A DNA stretch of 64,000 nucleotides, taken from Pseudoclavibacter chungangensis. GTDB lineage: Bacteria > Actinomycetota > Actinomycetes > Actinomycetales > Microbacteriaceae. Below the pieces are notes generated by a model that searched no databases, was not told the DNA's origin, and saw nothing but the letters and a program-made list of their open reading frames with translations. The DNA lies in assembly GCF_013410545.1 (NCBI RefSeq), contig NZ_JACCFV010000001.1, positions 124,001 through 188,000 on the forward strand. Reading direction: 5' to 3'. This document shows, piece by piece, positions 14,809-23,196 of this stretch. Positions within the stretch are counted from its first letter, which is position 1. Each line of letters starts with the position of its first letter. A program made the translations under genes and the position numbers.

Positions 14809-15951
14809 TTACAGCTGGTTCCCGATCTTGAACCCCTTGTCCCCGTCGTCCTCGCGCGTGTACGAGAAGCCGTCGGCGCCGATCGTGGCGGCCATCTCGG
14901 ATGTGTCGGTGCGGGCGATGACGGGTTGCGGGTTGCCGTCGAGGTCGAGCACGAGTGAGGCCTCGGTGTACCAGGACGGCACGACGGGGTTGCCCCACCA
15001 GTCGCGGCGCTGGTTGTCGTGCACGTCCCACGTGACGACGGGGTTGTCGGGGTCGCCCGTGTAGTAGTCCTGCGTGTAGATCTCGACGCGGTGTCCGTCG
15101 GGGTCGAGGATGTAGAGGTAGAACGCGTTCGAGACGCCGTGGCGGCCGGGGCCGCGCTCGATGCGGTCCGAGATGCGCAGGGCGCCCATCTTGTCGCAGA
15201 TCGCGAGGATGTTGTGCTTCTCGTGCGTCGCGAACGCGACGTGATGCATGCGCGGCCCGTCGCCGCCCGTCGCCGCCGTGTCGTGCACCGTCGGCTTGCG
15301 GCGCATCCACGCGGCGTACACCGTGCCCTCGTCGTCCTGGATGTCCTCCGTCACGCGGAACCCGAGATCCTGGTAGTGGCGCACCGCGCGCGGCACGTCG
15401 GGCGTCACCTGGTTGAAGTGGTCGAGGCGCACGAGCGCGCCCGGCGTGTAGAGGTCGTAGCGCCACGCGAGCCGCTCGACGTGCTCGACGTCGTGGAAGA
15501 ACTCGTACGGGAACCCGAGCGGGTCCTCCACGCGCACCGAGTCACCGATGCCCTTCACGAAACCGTTCGGGTTGCGCTCCACGCGGCACCCGAGCTCGGT
15601 GTAGAACGCGACGGCGCGGTCGAGGTCCTCGGGGCTGCGCACGCGGTACGAGAACGCGGCGACCGCCGCGACCGGACCCTTTCGCAGCACGAGGTTGTGG
15701 TGGATGAACTCCTCCAGCGAGCGGAGGTAGATGACCTCGTCGTCCTCCTCGGTCACCGTCAGGCCGAGCACGTCGACGTAGAAGGCGCGCGACGCGGCGA
15801 GGTCGGTGACGACGAGCTCCATGTAGGCGCAGCGGAGGATGTCCGGCGGCGCGGCGGCCGGCGTGGGGACCGGGTTGTCGCTCTGGATGGGGGCTTCCTT
15901 CGTGACGTAGAAGCCGGAGGAGGTGCGGGTGCGGTCGTTGAGTTCGGACAT
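14809..15951 (-). CDS. hpaD: 3,4-dihydroxyphenylacetate 2,3-dioxygenase
   Basis: A 380-residue extradiol ring-cleaving dioxygenase of the vicinal-oxygen-chelate fold. It opens homoprotocatechuate to 5-carboxymethyl-2-hydroxymuconate semialdehyde. Over almost the whole length it closely resembles the well-studied Brevibacterium fuscum enzyme, for example SLEEFIHHNLVLR, KGIGDSVRVEDPLGFPYEFF and SDRIERGPGRHGVSNAF. The three metal ligands are visible: His in RLDHFNQV (~178), His in RMHHVAFATHEK (~238) and Glu in GHRVEIYTQDY (~291). It has ~20 extra N-terminal residues. ATG 15951 has AGGA upstream. It is the last gene of the hpa operon, 140 bp after hpaE. Confidence 0.95.
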   Translation of the reverse strand: MSELNDRTRTSSGFYVTKEAPIQSDNPVPTPAAAPPDILRCAYMELVVTDLAASRAFYVDVLGLTVTEEDDEVIYLRSLEEFIHHNLVLRKGPVAAVAAFSYRVRSPEDLDRAVAFYTELGCRVERNPNGFVKGIGDSVRVEDPLGFPYEFFHDVEHVERLAWRYDLYTPGALVRLDHFNQVTPDVPRAVRHYQDLGFRVTEDIQDDEGTVYAAWMRRKPTVHDTAATGGDGPRMHHVAFATHEKHNILAICDKMGALRISDRIERGPGRHGVSNAFYLYILDPDGHRVEIYTQDYYTGDPDNPVVTWDVHDNQRRDWWGNPVVPSWYTEASLVLDLDGNPQPVIARTDTSEMAATIGADGFSYTREDDGDKGFKIGNQL

Positions 15952-16091
15952 GCCGAGTTCCTGTCTTCGTTGGCGGGTGGGGCGGCAGCGGTGCCGCGGG
16001 AGCGGGTGGCGGCAGCGGGGCCGCGAGAGCGGGGGTGGCACCGGTGCCGCGCGATGCGGGTGGGGCGGCTCGACTCCCCACCCGCCGTGCG

Positions 16092-17588
16092 TCAGTTCGC
16101 GCCGAAGCGCGCCGTGTGGACGTCGCCGAGCGTGATGTGCACGGCCTGCTGGTCGGTGTAGAAGTCGATCGAGCGGTAGCCGCCCTCGTGCCCGAGCCCG
16201 GAGGCCTTCACGCCACCGAACGGCGAACGCAGATCACGCACGTTGTGCGAGTTGAGCCACACCATGCCGGCCTCGATCGACTGGGCGAAGTTCAGACCGT
16301 CTTTGAGGTTGCTGGTCCACACGTAGGCCGCGAGGCCGTAGCGCGTGTCATTCGCGAGCTCGAGCGCCTCGTCGTACGTGTCGAACGGCGTGATCGCGAC
16401 GACGGGCCCGAAGATCTCCTCCTGGAAGATGCGCGCGTCGGGCTTCACATCGGCGAACACGGTCGGGGCGACCCAGTTGCCCTCTGCGGGCGCACCCTCG
16501 GGACGCCCGCCGCCCGCGAGGAGGCGGCCCTCGCCCTTGCCGATCTCGACGTAGCTCATGACCTTGTCGTAGTGCTCGGGGTGGACGAGCGCGCCCACCT
16601 CGGTCTTCGGGTCGTGCACGTCACCCACGACGATGTTGCGGGCCCGCTCGGCGTAGCGCTCGAGGAACTCGTCGTAGACGCCGCGCTGCACGAGGATGCG
16701 GCTGCCCGCGGTGCAGCGCTCGCCGTTGAGCGAGAAGACGCCGAACAGCGTCGAGTCGATCGCGGCGTCGAGGTCGGCGTCGTCGAACACGACGGCGGGC
16801 GACTTGCCGCCGAGCTCCATCGACATGCCCTTGAGGTTCGGCGCGCAGTTGCCGAAGATGATCTGTCCCGTGCGGCTCTCGCCCGTGAACGAGATGAGCG
16901 GCACGTCCGGGTGCTTCACGAGGGCGTCGCCGGCGGACTCGCCGAAGCCGTTCACGAGGTTGAAGACGCCCTTCGGCAGCCCCGCCTCCTCGAAGATCCC
17001 GGCCCACAGTTGCGCCGACGCGGGCGTGAACTCGGCGGGCTTGAGCACGACCGTGCAGCCCGACGCGATCGCGGGCGCGAGCTTCCACGACTCGAGCATG
17101 AAGGGCGTGTTCCACGGCGTGATGAGCCCCGCGACGCCGATGGGCTTGCGGTTCACGTAGTTCGCCTGCCGCCCGGGCACCTTGAACGCGTTGTCGTGCT
17201 GGGCGACGATGAGGTCGGCGAAGAAGCGGAAGTTCTCGGCCGCGCGCTGCGCCTGTCCGAGCGCCTGCGTGATGGGCAGGCCCGTGTCCCACGACTCGAT
17301 CTCGGCGAGGTGCGCGTCCTGCTTCTCGACCTCGTCGGCGATGCGGTTCAGCACCCGTGCGCGGGCCCGGGGGACCATGCGTGGCCACGGGCCGTTCTCG
17401 AACGCCTCGGTCGCCGCGGCGACCGCGCGGTCGATGTCGGCCTGCTCACCCGACGCGGCCGTCGCGTAGTTCTCGTTCGTCGACGGGTTGAGCACGTCGA
17501 ACGTCTCGCCCGAGACCGAGTCGACGAACTCGCCGTCGATGTAGTGCCTGATGGTCGTGGGGACGCCTGCGGGAGGTGCCTGGGTCAT
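16092..17588 (-). CDS. hpaE: 5-carboxymethyl-2-hydroxymuconate semialdehyde dehydrogenase
   Basis: A 498-residue NAD-dependent aldehyde dehydrogenase. Conserved features include ITPWNTPFM, the catalytic Glu in MELGGKSP, the catalytic Cys in NGERCTAGSR, and EEIFGPVVAI. The neighbouring dioxygenase makes its specific substrate, so the HpaE role is well supported: it oxidises the ring-cleavage semialdehyde to the dicarboxylate. ATG 17588 overlaps the gntR stop as ATGA, coupling the regulator and the enzyme. A GC-rich 140-bp gap separates it from hpaD. Confidence 0.92.
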   Translation of the reverse strand: MTQAPPAGVPTTIRHYIDGEFVDSVSGETFDVLNPSTNENYATAASGEQADIDRAVAAATEAFENGPWPRMVPRARARVLNRIADEVEKQDAHLAEIESWDTGLPITQALGQAQRAAENFRFFADLIVAQHDNAFKVPGRQANYVNRKPIGVAGLITPWNTPFMLESWKLAPAIASGCTVVLKPAEFTPASAQLWAGIFEEAGLPKGVFNLVNGFGESAGDALVKHPDVPLISFTGESRTGQIIFGNCAPNLKGMSMELGGKSPAVVFDDADLDAAIDSTLFGVFSLNGERCTAGSRILVQRGVYDEFLERYAERARNIVVGDVHDPKTEVGALVHPEHYDKVMSYVEIGKGEGRLLAGGGRPEGAPAEGNWVAPTVFADVKPDARIFQEEIFGPVVAITPFDTYDEALELANDTRYGLAAYVWTSNLKDGLNFAQSIEAGMVWLNSHNVRDLRSPFGGVKASGLGHEGGYRSIDFYTDQQAVHITLGDVHTARFGAN

Positions 17589-18313
17589 GTGGAGATCCCT
17601 TCACGGTGGGTGGGCGACGTCGTGGTCGCCCGTGGGGTCGGATGGTGTGTGTCGGTCGAGGCCTGGACGGCCCGGAGTGTGTTGAGTCGGTGTTCGCGGG
17701 CCGCCCGCTCGATCTCCGCGGCGGGTGCGCCGTCCTCGATGAGCCGGAGGATCCCCTCGTGCTCGGCCACCGACTCCCGGGCGCGGCCGGGCACGAAGCC
17801 GAAGGTCGAGGCGCGCATGCGCGCCATTCGCGCCCAACCCCGCTCGACGAGGTCGAGCACGTGCGGGTTGGGGCAGTCCTCGTAGAGGTGGGCGTGGAAC
17901 TCGGTGTTGAGCTCGGTGAAACGCGTCGGGTCGAAGTCCTCGAGGGCCGCCGCCATCCGCGCGTTGATGGCGCGCGCCTCGGCGATCCGGTCGGGCGTGA
18001 GGAGCGGCGCCGTGAGCGCGGTCGCATACCCCTCGACGAGCCCGAGCGTCTCCATCGTGTGGGCGTAGAGCTCGGGGTCGAGCATCGCGACCTGCGCGCC
18101 GACGTTGCGCTCGTACGTGACGAGCCCCTCCGCCTCGAGCATGCGCACGGCCTCGCGCACCGGCACGGGGCTGATGCCGAGTTCGCGCGCGATCTGCCCG
18201 AGAACGAGCCGGTAGCCGGGGGCGTACGTGCCGTCCTCGATGCGCTCGCGGAGGTGGGCGAGCGCGATCTGCGCCTTCGAGCGGGGCTCCGCTACTGCTG
18301 CGATTCGCGCCAT
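17585..18313 (-). CDS. GntR-family (FCD subfamily) transcriptional regulator
   Basis: A 242-residue regulator. Residues ~12-75 are the GntR winged helix (LGQIARELGISPVPVREAVRML, LVTYERNVGAQV); ~85-225 is an all-helical FCD ligand domain with expected acid/His positions (NTEFHAHLYE). ATG 18313 gives a 22-base overlap with the preceding fusion gene; ATG 18334 is an alternative with a longer overlap. The stop overlaps the hpaE start. Being inside the hpa operon it most likely controls it in response to a pathway compound, through the palindrome at 19793-19804. Confidence 0.88.
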   Translation of the reverse strand: MARIAAVAEPRSKAQIALAHLRERIEDGTYAPGYRLVLGQIARELGISPVPVREAVRMLEAEGLVTYERNVGAQVAMLDPELYAHTMETLGLVEGYATALTAPLLTPDRIAEARAINARMAAALEDFDPTRFTELNTEFHAHLYEDCPNPHVLDLVERGWARMARMRASTFGFVPGRARESVAEHEGILRLIEDGAPAAEIERAAREHRLNTLRAVQASTDTHHPTPRATTTSPTHREGIST

Positions 18314-19755
18314 GCGGCGTACCGTGCCTTCCATTCGGCGTTCGGCGGGAACAGGCCGTCGACGGGCTCACCGGCCGCGACCTGGTCGAAGACCCACGCG
18401 TCCTGCTGTTCCTGGGCGTAGGCCTCCTCGACGACCTCGGCGAACAGGGGCGGCGGGATGACGATGACGCCGTCGTCGTCGCCGACGATCACGTCACCGG
18501 GCTGCACCGCGGTGCCGCCGCACGCGATCGTGCCGCCGACCTCCCACGGCACGTGCCGACGTCCGAGCACCGCGGGGTGCGAGCCGGACGAGTAGACGGG
18601 CAGGTCGAGCTCGGCGACGGCGGCCGAGTCGCGCACGCCGCCGTCGGTGACGATGCCGGCCGCACCGCGCACTTGGGCGCGCAGCGCGAGCACGTCGCCG
18701 ACGGTGCCGGTGCCCTTCTCGCCGCGCGCCTCCATGACGACGACGTCGCCCGCCGCGACCGTGTCGATCGCGCGCTTCTGGGCGTTGAACCCGCCGCCGT
18801 GGCTCGCGAACAGGTCTTCGCGGTTCGGGATGAAGCGCAGCGTGTGCGCCGTGCCGAGGATGCGCTCGCCGGGCTTGTTCGTACGGACGCCGTCGATCGA
18901 GCTGTTGTTGATGCCCCGCTTGCGGAGGGCCGCGCTGAGGGTCGCGACCGCGGTGGCGGCGACCTTCTCGCGCAGCTCGGGCGTGATGACGGGCCCGGCC
19001 TCGGCGATCCCCGCGGCCTCCGCCGAGCCCCACGCCTCGATGCGCTGTGCATCGTCGACCTGCGGGGGCGCGCTGTGGGCGGGGATCGGCTCGGAGCCCT
19101 CGACGACGGTCGTGACGAGCCGCCCGGTCGACGGGGCGCCGGGGGCGTCGGGTGCGTCGACCTCGACCTCGACGACGTCGCCGGGGCGCGCGACCGACGA
19201 GCCGGCCGGCGTGCCCGTGAGGATCACGTCGCCCGCTTCGAGCGTCATGAGCGCCGAGAGGTCGGCGACGAGCCGGCCGAAGGGGAAGACGAGATCGGCT
19301 GTCGTGTCGTCCTGTTCGAGGACGCCGTTGACCCACGTGCGGACGCGGAGCCCCGTGGGCTCGACGGCCGTCGCGGGGATGACCTCGGGGCCGAGCGGGG
19401 TGAAGCCGTCGCCCGACTTGTTCTTGACGTTCGAGCCCTTGTCGGCGTACCGGAGGTCGTAGAGCCCCCAGTCGTTCGCGGCGGTCACGCCCGAGACCTT
19501 CGACCAGCCCTCCTCGGGCGTGACGCGGCGGCACGTCTCGCCGATGACGAGGGCGATCTCGCCCTCGTAGGCGAGCAGCTCGGTGCCCGCGGGACGCTCG
19601 ATCGTGCCGCCGGTGCCGGCGACCGAGGTGCCCGCCTTGAGGAAGTAGCCGGGGAACTTCGGGCTGCGACCACGCTGCGCGATGCGCGACGGATAGTTGA
19701 GGTGCAGGGCGATGATCTTGCCCGGCCGATGTGCTCCAGCGAAGTCGATCGCCAT
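18292..19755 (-). CDS. fused FAA-hydrolase (HpaG-like) / RraA-like aldolase-decarboxylase
   Basis: A 487-residue two-domain protein starting at ATG 19755 after GGAGGAACC. Residues ~1-255 are a fumarylacetoacetate-hydrolase fold: YEGEIALVIGE (metal acid), GVTAANDWGLYDLR, GDVILTGTPAG, as in HpaG decarboxylase/isomerases. Residues ~275-487 are an RraA-like domain: GDVLALRAQVRGAAGIVTDG then GGVRD, and GDVIVGDDDGVIVIP. RraA-like enzymes include class II pyruvate aldolases and oxaloacetate decarboxylases. No separate hpaI aldolase is seen here, so the RraA half may cleave the final pathway intermediate to pyruvate and succinate semialdehyde; this is inference. First gene of the operon. Confidence 0.88.
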   Translation of the reverse strand: MAIDFAGAHRPGKIIALHLNYPSRIAQRGRSPKFPGYFLKAGTSVAGTGGTIERPAGTELLAYEGEIALVIGETCRRVTPEEGWSKVSGVTAANDWGLYDLRYADKGSNVKNKSGDGFTPLGPEVIPATAVEPTGLRVRTWVNGVLEQDDTTADLVFPFGRLVADLSALMTLEAGDVILTGTPAGSSVARPGDVVEVEVDAPDAPGAPSTGRLVTTVVEGSEPIPAHSAPPQVDDAQRIEAWGSAEAAGIAEAGPVITPELREKVAATAVATLSAALRKRGINNSSIDGVRTNKPGERILGTAHTLRFIPNREDLFASHGGGFNAQKRAIDTVAAGDVVVMEARGEKGTGTVGDVLALRAQVRGAAGIVTDGGVRDSAAVAELDLPVYSSGSHPAVLGRRHVPWEVGGTIACGGTAVQPGDVIVGDDDGVIVIPPPLFAEVVEEAYAQEQQDAWVFDQVAAGEPVDGLFPPNAEWKARYAAWRESQQ

Positions 19756-19792
19756 GGTTCCTCCCGCATCGTCGCAACAGTGGATATCTGAA

Positions 19793-19804
19793 ATCATATA
19801 CGAT
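19793..19804 (-). promoter_or_regulatory. GntR-type operator over the hpa promoter
   Basis: ATCATATACGAT, an ATCnTATAnGAT near-palindrome, 38 bp before ATG 19755. On the minus strand it contains TATGAT, a good -10 box, so bound regulator would block the polymerase. This fits FadR/FCD-type operators and the GntR gene within the operon. The rest of the gap to 20084 shows nothing further. Confidence 0.65.
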
Positions 19805-20084
19805 CTGTGTCGGCGCGCAAGGGGGCAATGCGCAACGGTCGAGTGAGGCATGGAACCGGGCCACTGCGGCGGTCGGCGGTCCGGGTCGTGTGGCGGCGTG
19901 CTGACGACAGGGCGATCCGACGCTCGCCTCCGTTCCGCGGTGTGACGCCACATGGTGGGCGCCGAGCGCGTGACGGGTAGCGTCGGTTCTCGAACCTCCG
20001 CCCGCGTGTTCGCGCGACGAGCGGTGTTCGATGCGAATCGGTGCCGACGTCGATCGGCCCGCCAACGACCGACGAGGAGGCCCC

Positions 20085-20627
20085 GTGTCGACGCTCGAGC
20101 TGACCACCGCGCTGCAACGGCCCGATCTGCTCGCCCCACCCGTCGCCGACGCGATCGCGGCGCTCCCGCCCGAGCACCTCGAGCGTGTGCTCGTCGCTCC
20201 CATCGATCCGGACCTCGCCGACACCGCTGCGTTCTGTGCGGCGTACGACGTGGCGCCCGAGGCCTCGGCCAACTGCCTCGTCGTGATGGGGAAGCGTGGG
20301 GACGTCGTCACGACGGCCGCCGTGCTCGTGCTCGCGACGACCCGCGCCGATGTCAACGGCGTCGTCCGGCACCTGCTCGACGCGCGCAAGGCGAGCTTCG
20401 CGTCGACGGACGACGCCACCGAACGCACCGGCATGGAATACGGCGGCATCACGCCCATCGGCGTGCCGAGCGACTGGCGGGTGTTCGTCGACTCGCGCAT
20501 CGTCGACCTTCCCGAGGTGATCGTCGGTGCGGGGATCAGAGGTGCGAAGATCGCACTGCCGGGCGCGGTCCTCGCGGCACTGCCAGGCGTCGAGGTGATC
20601 GACGGGCTCGCGCGCCCCGTCGCATGA
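20085..20627 (+). CDS. YbaK/EbsC-family aminoacyl-tRNA deacylase
   Basis: A 180-residue single-domain protein of the YbaK/ProX editing fold, with the LDARKASFAS segment carrying the conserved Lys and the Gly-rich GMEYGGITPIGVP loop. Family members hydrolyse mischarged tRNA (for example Cys-tRNA-Pro) in trans. GTG 20085 is preferred because GAGGAGG lies 4 bases before it; the frame is open further upstream without a ribosome site. It is 29 bp before the PhzF gene but that gene has its own apparent -10 box. Confidence 0.85.
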   Translation: MSTLELTTALQRPDLLAPPVADAIAALPPEHLERVLVAPIDPDLADTAAFCAAYDVAPEASANCLVVMGKRGDVVTTAAVLVLATTRADVNGVVRHLLDARKASFASTDDATERTGMEYGGITPIGVPSDWRVFVDSRIVDLPEVIVGAGIRGAKIALPGAVLAALPGVEVIDGLARPVA

Positions 20628-20644
20628 ACGTCGCCTGCGGTCGC

Positions 20645-20650
20645 TAGCGT
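20645..20650 (+). promoter_or_regulatory. -10 box before the PhzF gene
   Basis: TAGCGT lies 6 bases before ATG 20657 and fits the leaderless TANNNT pattern seen elsewhere in the window. A G-rich run (GGGGGG) occupies the space, so weak ribosome pairing is also possible. Confidence 0.4.
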
Positions 20651-20656
20651 GGGGGG

Positions 20657-21520
20657 ATGACGAAGCGCCCGTTCTCGCAGGTCGATGTGTTCTCCGCCGA
20701 GCCCGGTCTCGGCAACCCGGTTGCGGTCGTGCACGAGGCCGACGGCCTGGACGACGAGACGATGGCCTCGTTCGCGCGCTGGACGAACCTCAGCGAGACC
20801 ACGTTCCTCCTCGAGCCGACCGACCCCGCGGCCGACTACCGCCTGCGCATCTTCACGCCGGGCGGCGAACTGCCGTTCGCCGGGCACCCCACGCTCGGGA
20901 GCGCCCAAGCGTGGCTCACCGCGGGAGGGGCGCCCGCGACGTCCGGACGACTCATGCAGGAGTGCGGCATCGGCCTCGTCGAGTTGCGGCGCGACCCGAG
21001 CGGACTGCTCGCCTTCGCGGCGCCGCCCCTCATCCGCTCGGGCGCGCCCGATGACGCGACCCGATCGGCCGCGCTCGCCAGCCTCGGCATCACGGACGAC
21101 GATGTCGTCGACGTCTCCTGGGTCGTGAACGGCCCCGAGTTCCTCGGCGTGCTGCTGCGCGATGCGGATGCCGTGCTCGCGCTCGAGCCCGACTTCAGCG
21201 CGATGGCCGATGCCGGGCTCGCGATAGGGGCCGTGGCGCCGCATGCTCCTGGTTCGACGGTGGGCGCCGACCTCGAGGTGCGTGGGTTCGTTCCCGGCAT
21301 CGGTGTCGACGAGGACCCCGTGACCGGGTCGCTCAATGCTGGGCTCGCAAGATGGCTCGTCGGGGCGGGGCACCTGAGCGCCCCGTACGTCGCCGCACAG
21401 GGCACGGCGCTCGGGAGGCGCGGGCGCGTCCACATCTCGCCCGATGCCGAGCGTCCGGACGAGTTCTGGGTCGCGGGCGAGACGACGACCGTCATCGAGG
21501 GCACCGTCGAGCTCGGCTGA
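20657..21520 (+). CDS. PhzF-family isomerase/epimerase-like protein
   Basis: A 287-residue protein with the two-lobed PhzF fold. Visible landmarks are the N-terminal QVDVFSAEPGLGNPVAVV, the conserved catalytic Glu in NLSETTF (Glu ~47), FTPGGELPFAGHPTLG, and the second-lobe mirror GVDEDPVTGSLNAGLA. PhzF itself isomerises a phenazine precursor, but most homologues, including lone genes like this, have unknown substrates. No phenazine genes are nearby. Length is typical. Confidence 0.9.
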   Translation: MTKRPFSQVDVFSAEPGLGNPVAVVHEADGLDDETMASFARWTNLSETTFLLEPTDPAADYRLRIFTPGGELPFAGHPTLGSAQAWLTAGGAPATSGRLMQECGIGLVELRRDPSGLLAFAAPPLIRSGAPDDATRSAALASLGITDDDVVDVSWVVNGPEFLGVLLRDADAVLALEPDFSAMADAGLAIGAVAPHAPGSTVGADLEVRGFVPGIGVDEDPVTGSLNAGLARWLVGAGHLSAPYVAAQGTALGRRGRVHISPDAERPDEFWVAGETTTVIEGTVELG

Positions 21521-21591
21521 CGGCTCGGTCGCCCGGCAGGTCGGCGCCCGGGCGCCCGGGCGCCCGAGCCGTCGTTGCCTTCGCTATCTGT

Positions 21592-21597
21592 TAGGAT
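21592..21597 (+). promoter_or_regulatory. -10 box before the TetR gene (leaderless)
   Basis: TAGGAT lies 7 bases before GTG 21605 with no ribosome site between. It decides the start of the TetR gene, whose frame is open further upstream. Confidence 0.5.
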
Positions 21598-21604
21598 ACG
21601 GCAC

Positions 21605-22291
21605 GTGTTGTTTCCCAATGGTGAATCCGTCGCCCGGCGTCCCGGCCGGCCTCGTGACGATGCGCGCGAGCGCGAGATCCTCGCCGTCGTGCTCGAGGTC
21701 CTGCGCGAGGGCGATGCCGACGGTGTCACGTTCGAGGAGGTCGCGCGGCGTGCCCACGCCTCCAAGCGGACGCTCTACCGTCGGTGGTCCACCACACGCG
21801 AGATGATCGTCGCGGCGATCAAGTCCGGGCCCGCGGCCGCGAACTCCCCCGAGCCCATCGACACGGGCTCGCTGCGGGGCGACCTCCTCGCGCTGCTCGA
21901 ACGCCTCGAGGCCACGATGGCCGAGGGGGGTCCGCTCAGCCTGACGATCATGCAGGCCGGGCTCCGGGATCCGGAGCTGTGCGAGCACATCGAGTCCACC
22001 GCCGGACCGACCGGCGCGCGGCTGCCGGCCGACGTGATCCGCAACGCGATCGATCGCGCCGAGCTCCCCGAGACCGTCGACCCCTTCGCCTACGAGGAGG
22101 TCGCGGCCGCCGTGCTCATCATCCGGCGCCTCAACGGGCTCACGAGCGACGCGGCCTACCGGCGAGCACTGACCGACAGCGTCCTGCTGCCCGCCCTCCG
22201 CAGCGGCGTCGCGGCCGGGCAGGCGGGCATCTTCTCGGGGCACCCGACCCCGGCGACACCGACCGACGAGCGAACCAGGAGCCGACCATGA
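21605..22291 (+). CDS. TetR family transcriptional regulator
   Basis: A 228-residue regulator with an N-terminal TetR domain (REREILAVVLEVL, FEEVARRAHASKRTLYRRW at ~35-65) and a TetR_C-type helical domain. Start GTG 21605 is chosen from the -10 box 7 bases upstream. Its stop overlaps the start of the alpha/beta hydrolase (ATGA), so the two form a two-gene operon and the hydrolase is the likely controlled function. The ligand is unknown. Confidence 0.88.
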   Translation: MLFPNGESVARRPGRPRDDAREREILAVVLEVLREGDADGVTFEEVARRAHASKRTLYRRWSTTREMIVAAIKSGPAAANSPEPIDTGSLRGDLLALLERLEATMAEGGPLSLTIMQAGLRDPELCEHIESTAGPTGARLPADVIRNAIDRAELPETVDPFAYEEVAAAVLIIRRLNGLTSDAAYRRALTDSVLLPALRSGVAAGQAGIFSGHPTPATPTDERTRSRP

Positions 22292-23169
22292 CGGACCTCA
22301 CCATCCCCGACTTCGACACGGCACGGCTCCCCGGCGCGGACGGGGTGATGCTCAACGTCGCGAGCGCGGGGGACGGGCCCGCGGTCGTCCTCCTCCACGG
22401 ATTCCCCCAGACGCACCTCATGTGGCGTGCCGTCGCCGTTCAGCTGCGGCGCGAGCACACCGTGATCGCCGTCGACCTGCGCGGCTACGGCGCGAGCGAC
22501 AAGCCCGACGCCGACACGCCCGACGTCTATTCCAAGCGCACCATGGCGGCCGACGTCGTGGCGGTCGCCGCGCACCTCGGACACGAGCGCTTCGCCGTCG
22601 TCGGGCACGACCGCGGCGCGCTCGTCGCCGTCCGGGCCGGTCTCGATCACCCCGAGACGATCAGCCACGTCGGCATCCTCGACGTGCTCCCGACGCTCGA
22701 CACGTGGGACGTCCTGCACGGGGTCGACGCGAAGGTCGCCTGGCACCTCTACCTCATGGCCCAACCCGCGGGCCTGCCCGAACGCATGATCGAGGCCGTC
22801 GCCGACGACTTCTTCGCGTCGTTCCTCGACGCGTGGGACCCGACGGGAACGACGTTCGCACCGGAGCTCCGCGAGCACTACGTCCGGGCCTCGAGCGCTG
22901 CGGTGCCGTCGATCGTCGCCGACTACCGCGCGACAGCGGGCATCGACCTCGAGACGGACCGGGCGGATCGCGCCGCCGGCCGACGGCTCGCGATGCCGGT
23001 CGGCGTCATCTCGCAGGACTGGGGAACCCGATTGGGCTTCGACCCCGCCGAGATCTGGGCCGCGTGGTCGGACGACGTCACCTACGAGCCGATCCAGGCG
23101 GGCCACTTCATGGCCGAGGAACGACCGGAACCGATCGCGCGGTTCGTGCGGGACCTCCTCGCCCGGTAG
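22288..23169 (+). CDS. alpha/beta hydrolase, haloacetate-dehalogenase/epoxide-hydrolase-like
   Basis: A 293-residue hydrolase with the oxyanion-loop HGFPQT (~35-40), RGYGASDKP, the nucleophile elbow VVGHDRGA (Asp ~111) and the C-terminal catalytic His in AGHFMAEERPE. An Asp nucleophile with HGFPQ and RGYG places it with fluoroacetate dehalogenases and epoxide hydrolases rather than esterases. Start ATG 22288 has AGGAG upstream and overlaps the tetR stop. Substrate unproven. Confidence 0.88.
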   Translation: MTDLTIPDFDTARLPGADGVMLNVASAGDGPAVVLLHGFPQTHLMWRAVAVQLRREHTVIAVDLRGYGASDKPDADTPDVYSKRTMAADVVAVAAHLGHERFAVVGHDRGALVAVRAGLDHPETISHVGILDVLPTLDTWDVLHGVDAKVAWHLYLMAQPAGLPERMIEAVADDFFASFLDAWDPTGTTFAPELREHYVRASSAAVPSIVADYRATAGIDLETDRADRAAGRRLAMPVGVISQDWGTRLGFDPAEIWAAWSDDVTYEPIQAGHFMAEERPEPIARFVRDLLAR

Positions 23170-23190
23170 CTCCCCGCCCTGGGCGGGAGC
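23169..23190. terminator. hairpin between convergent genes
   Basis: GCTCCC-C-GCCC pairs with GGGCGGGAGC, with one bulged C and a very short loop. It begins at the hydrolase stop codon and ends 6 bp before the convergent HSP90-like stop, so it could terminate both. No T-run. Confidence 0.45.
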
Positions 23191-23196
23191 ACGTGC

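Noticed and set aside
14606..15466. Long minus-strand frame overlapping hpaD
   Set aside because: Same strand as hpaD but another frame; the hpaD frame has the full set of dioxygenase motifs.
18494..21433. A 979-codon minus-strand frame
   Set aside because: It is out of frame with the hpaG-rraA gene and antisense to PhzF and YbaK; the translation is Arg/Gly/Pro-rich and unlike any protein.
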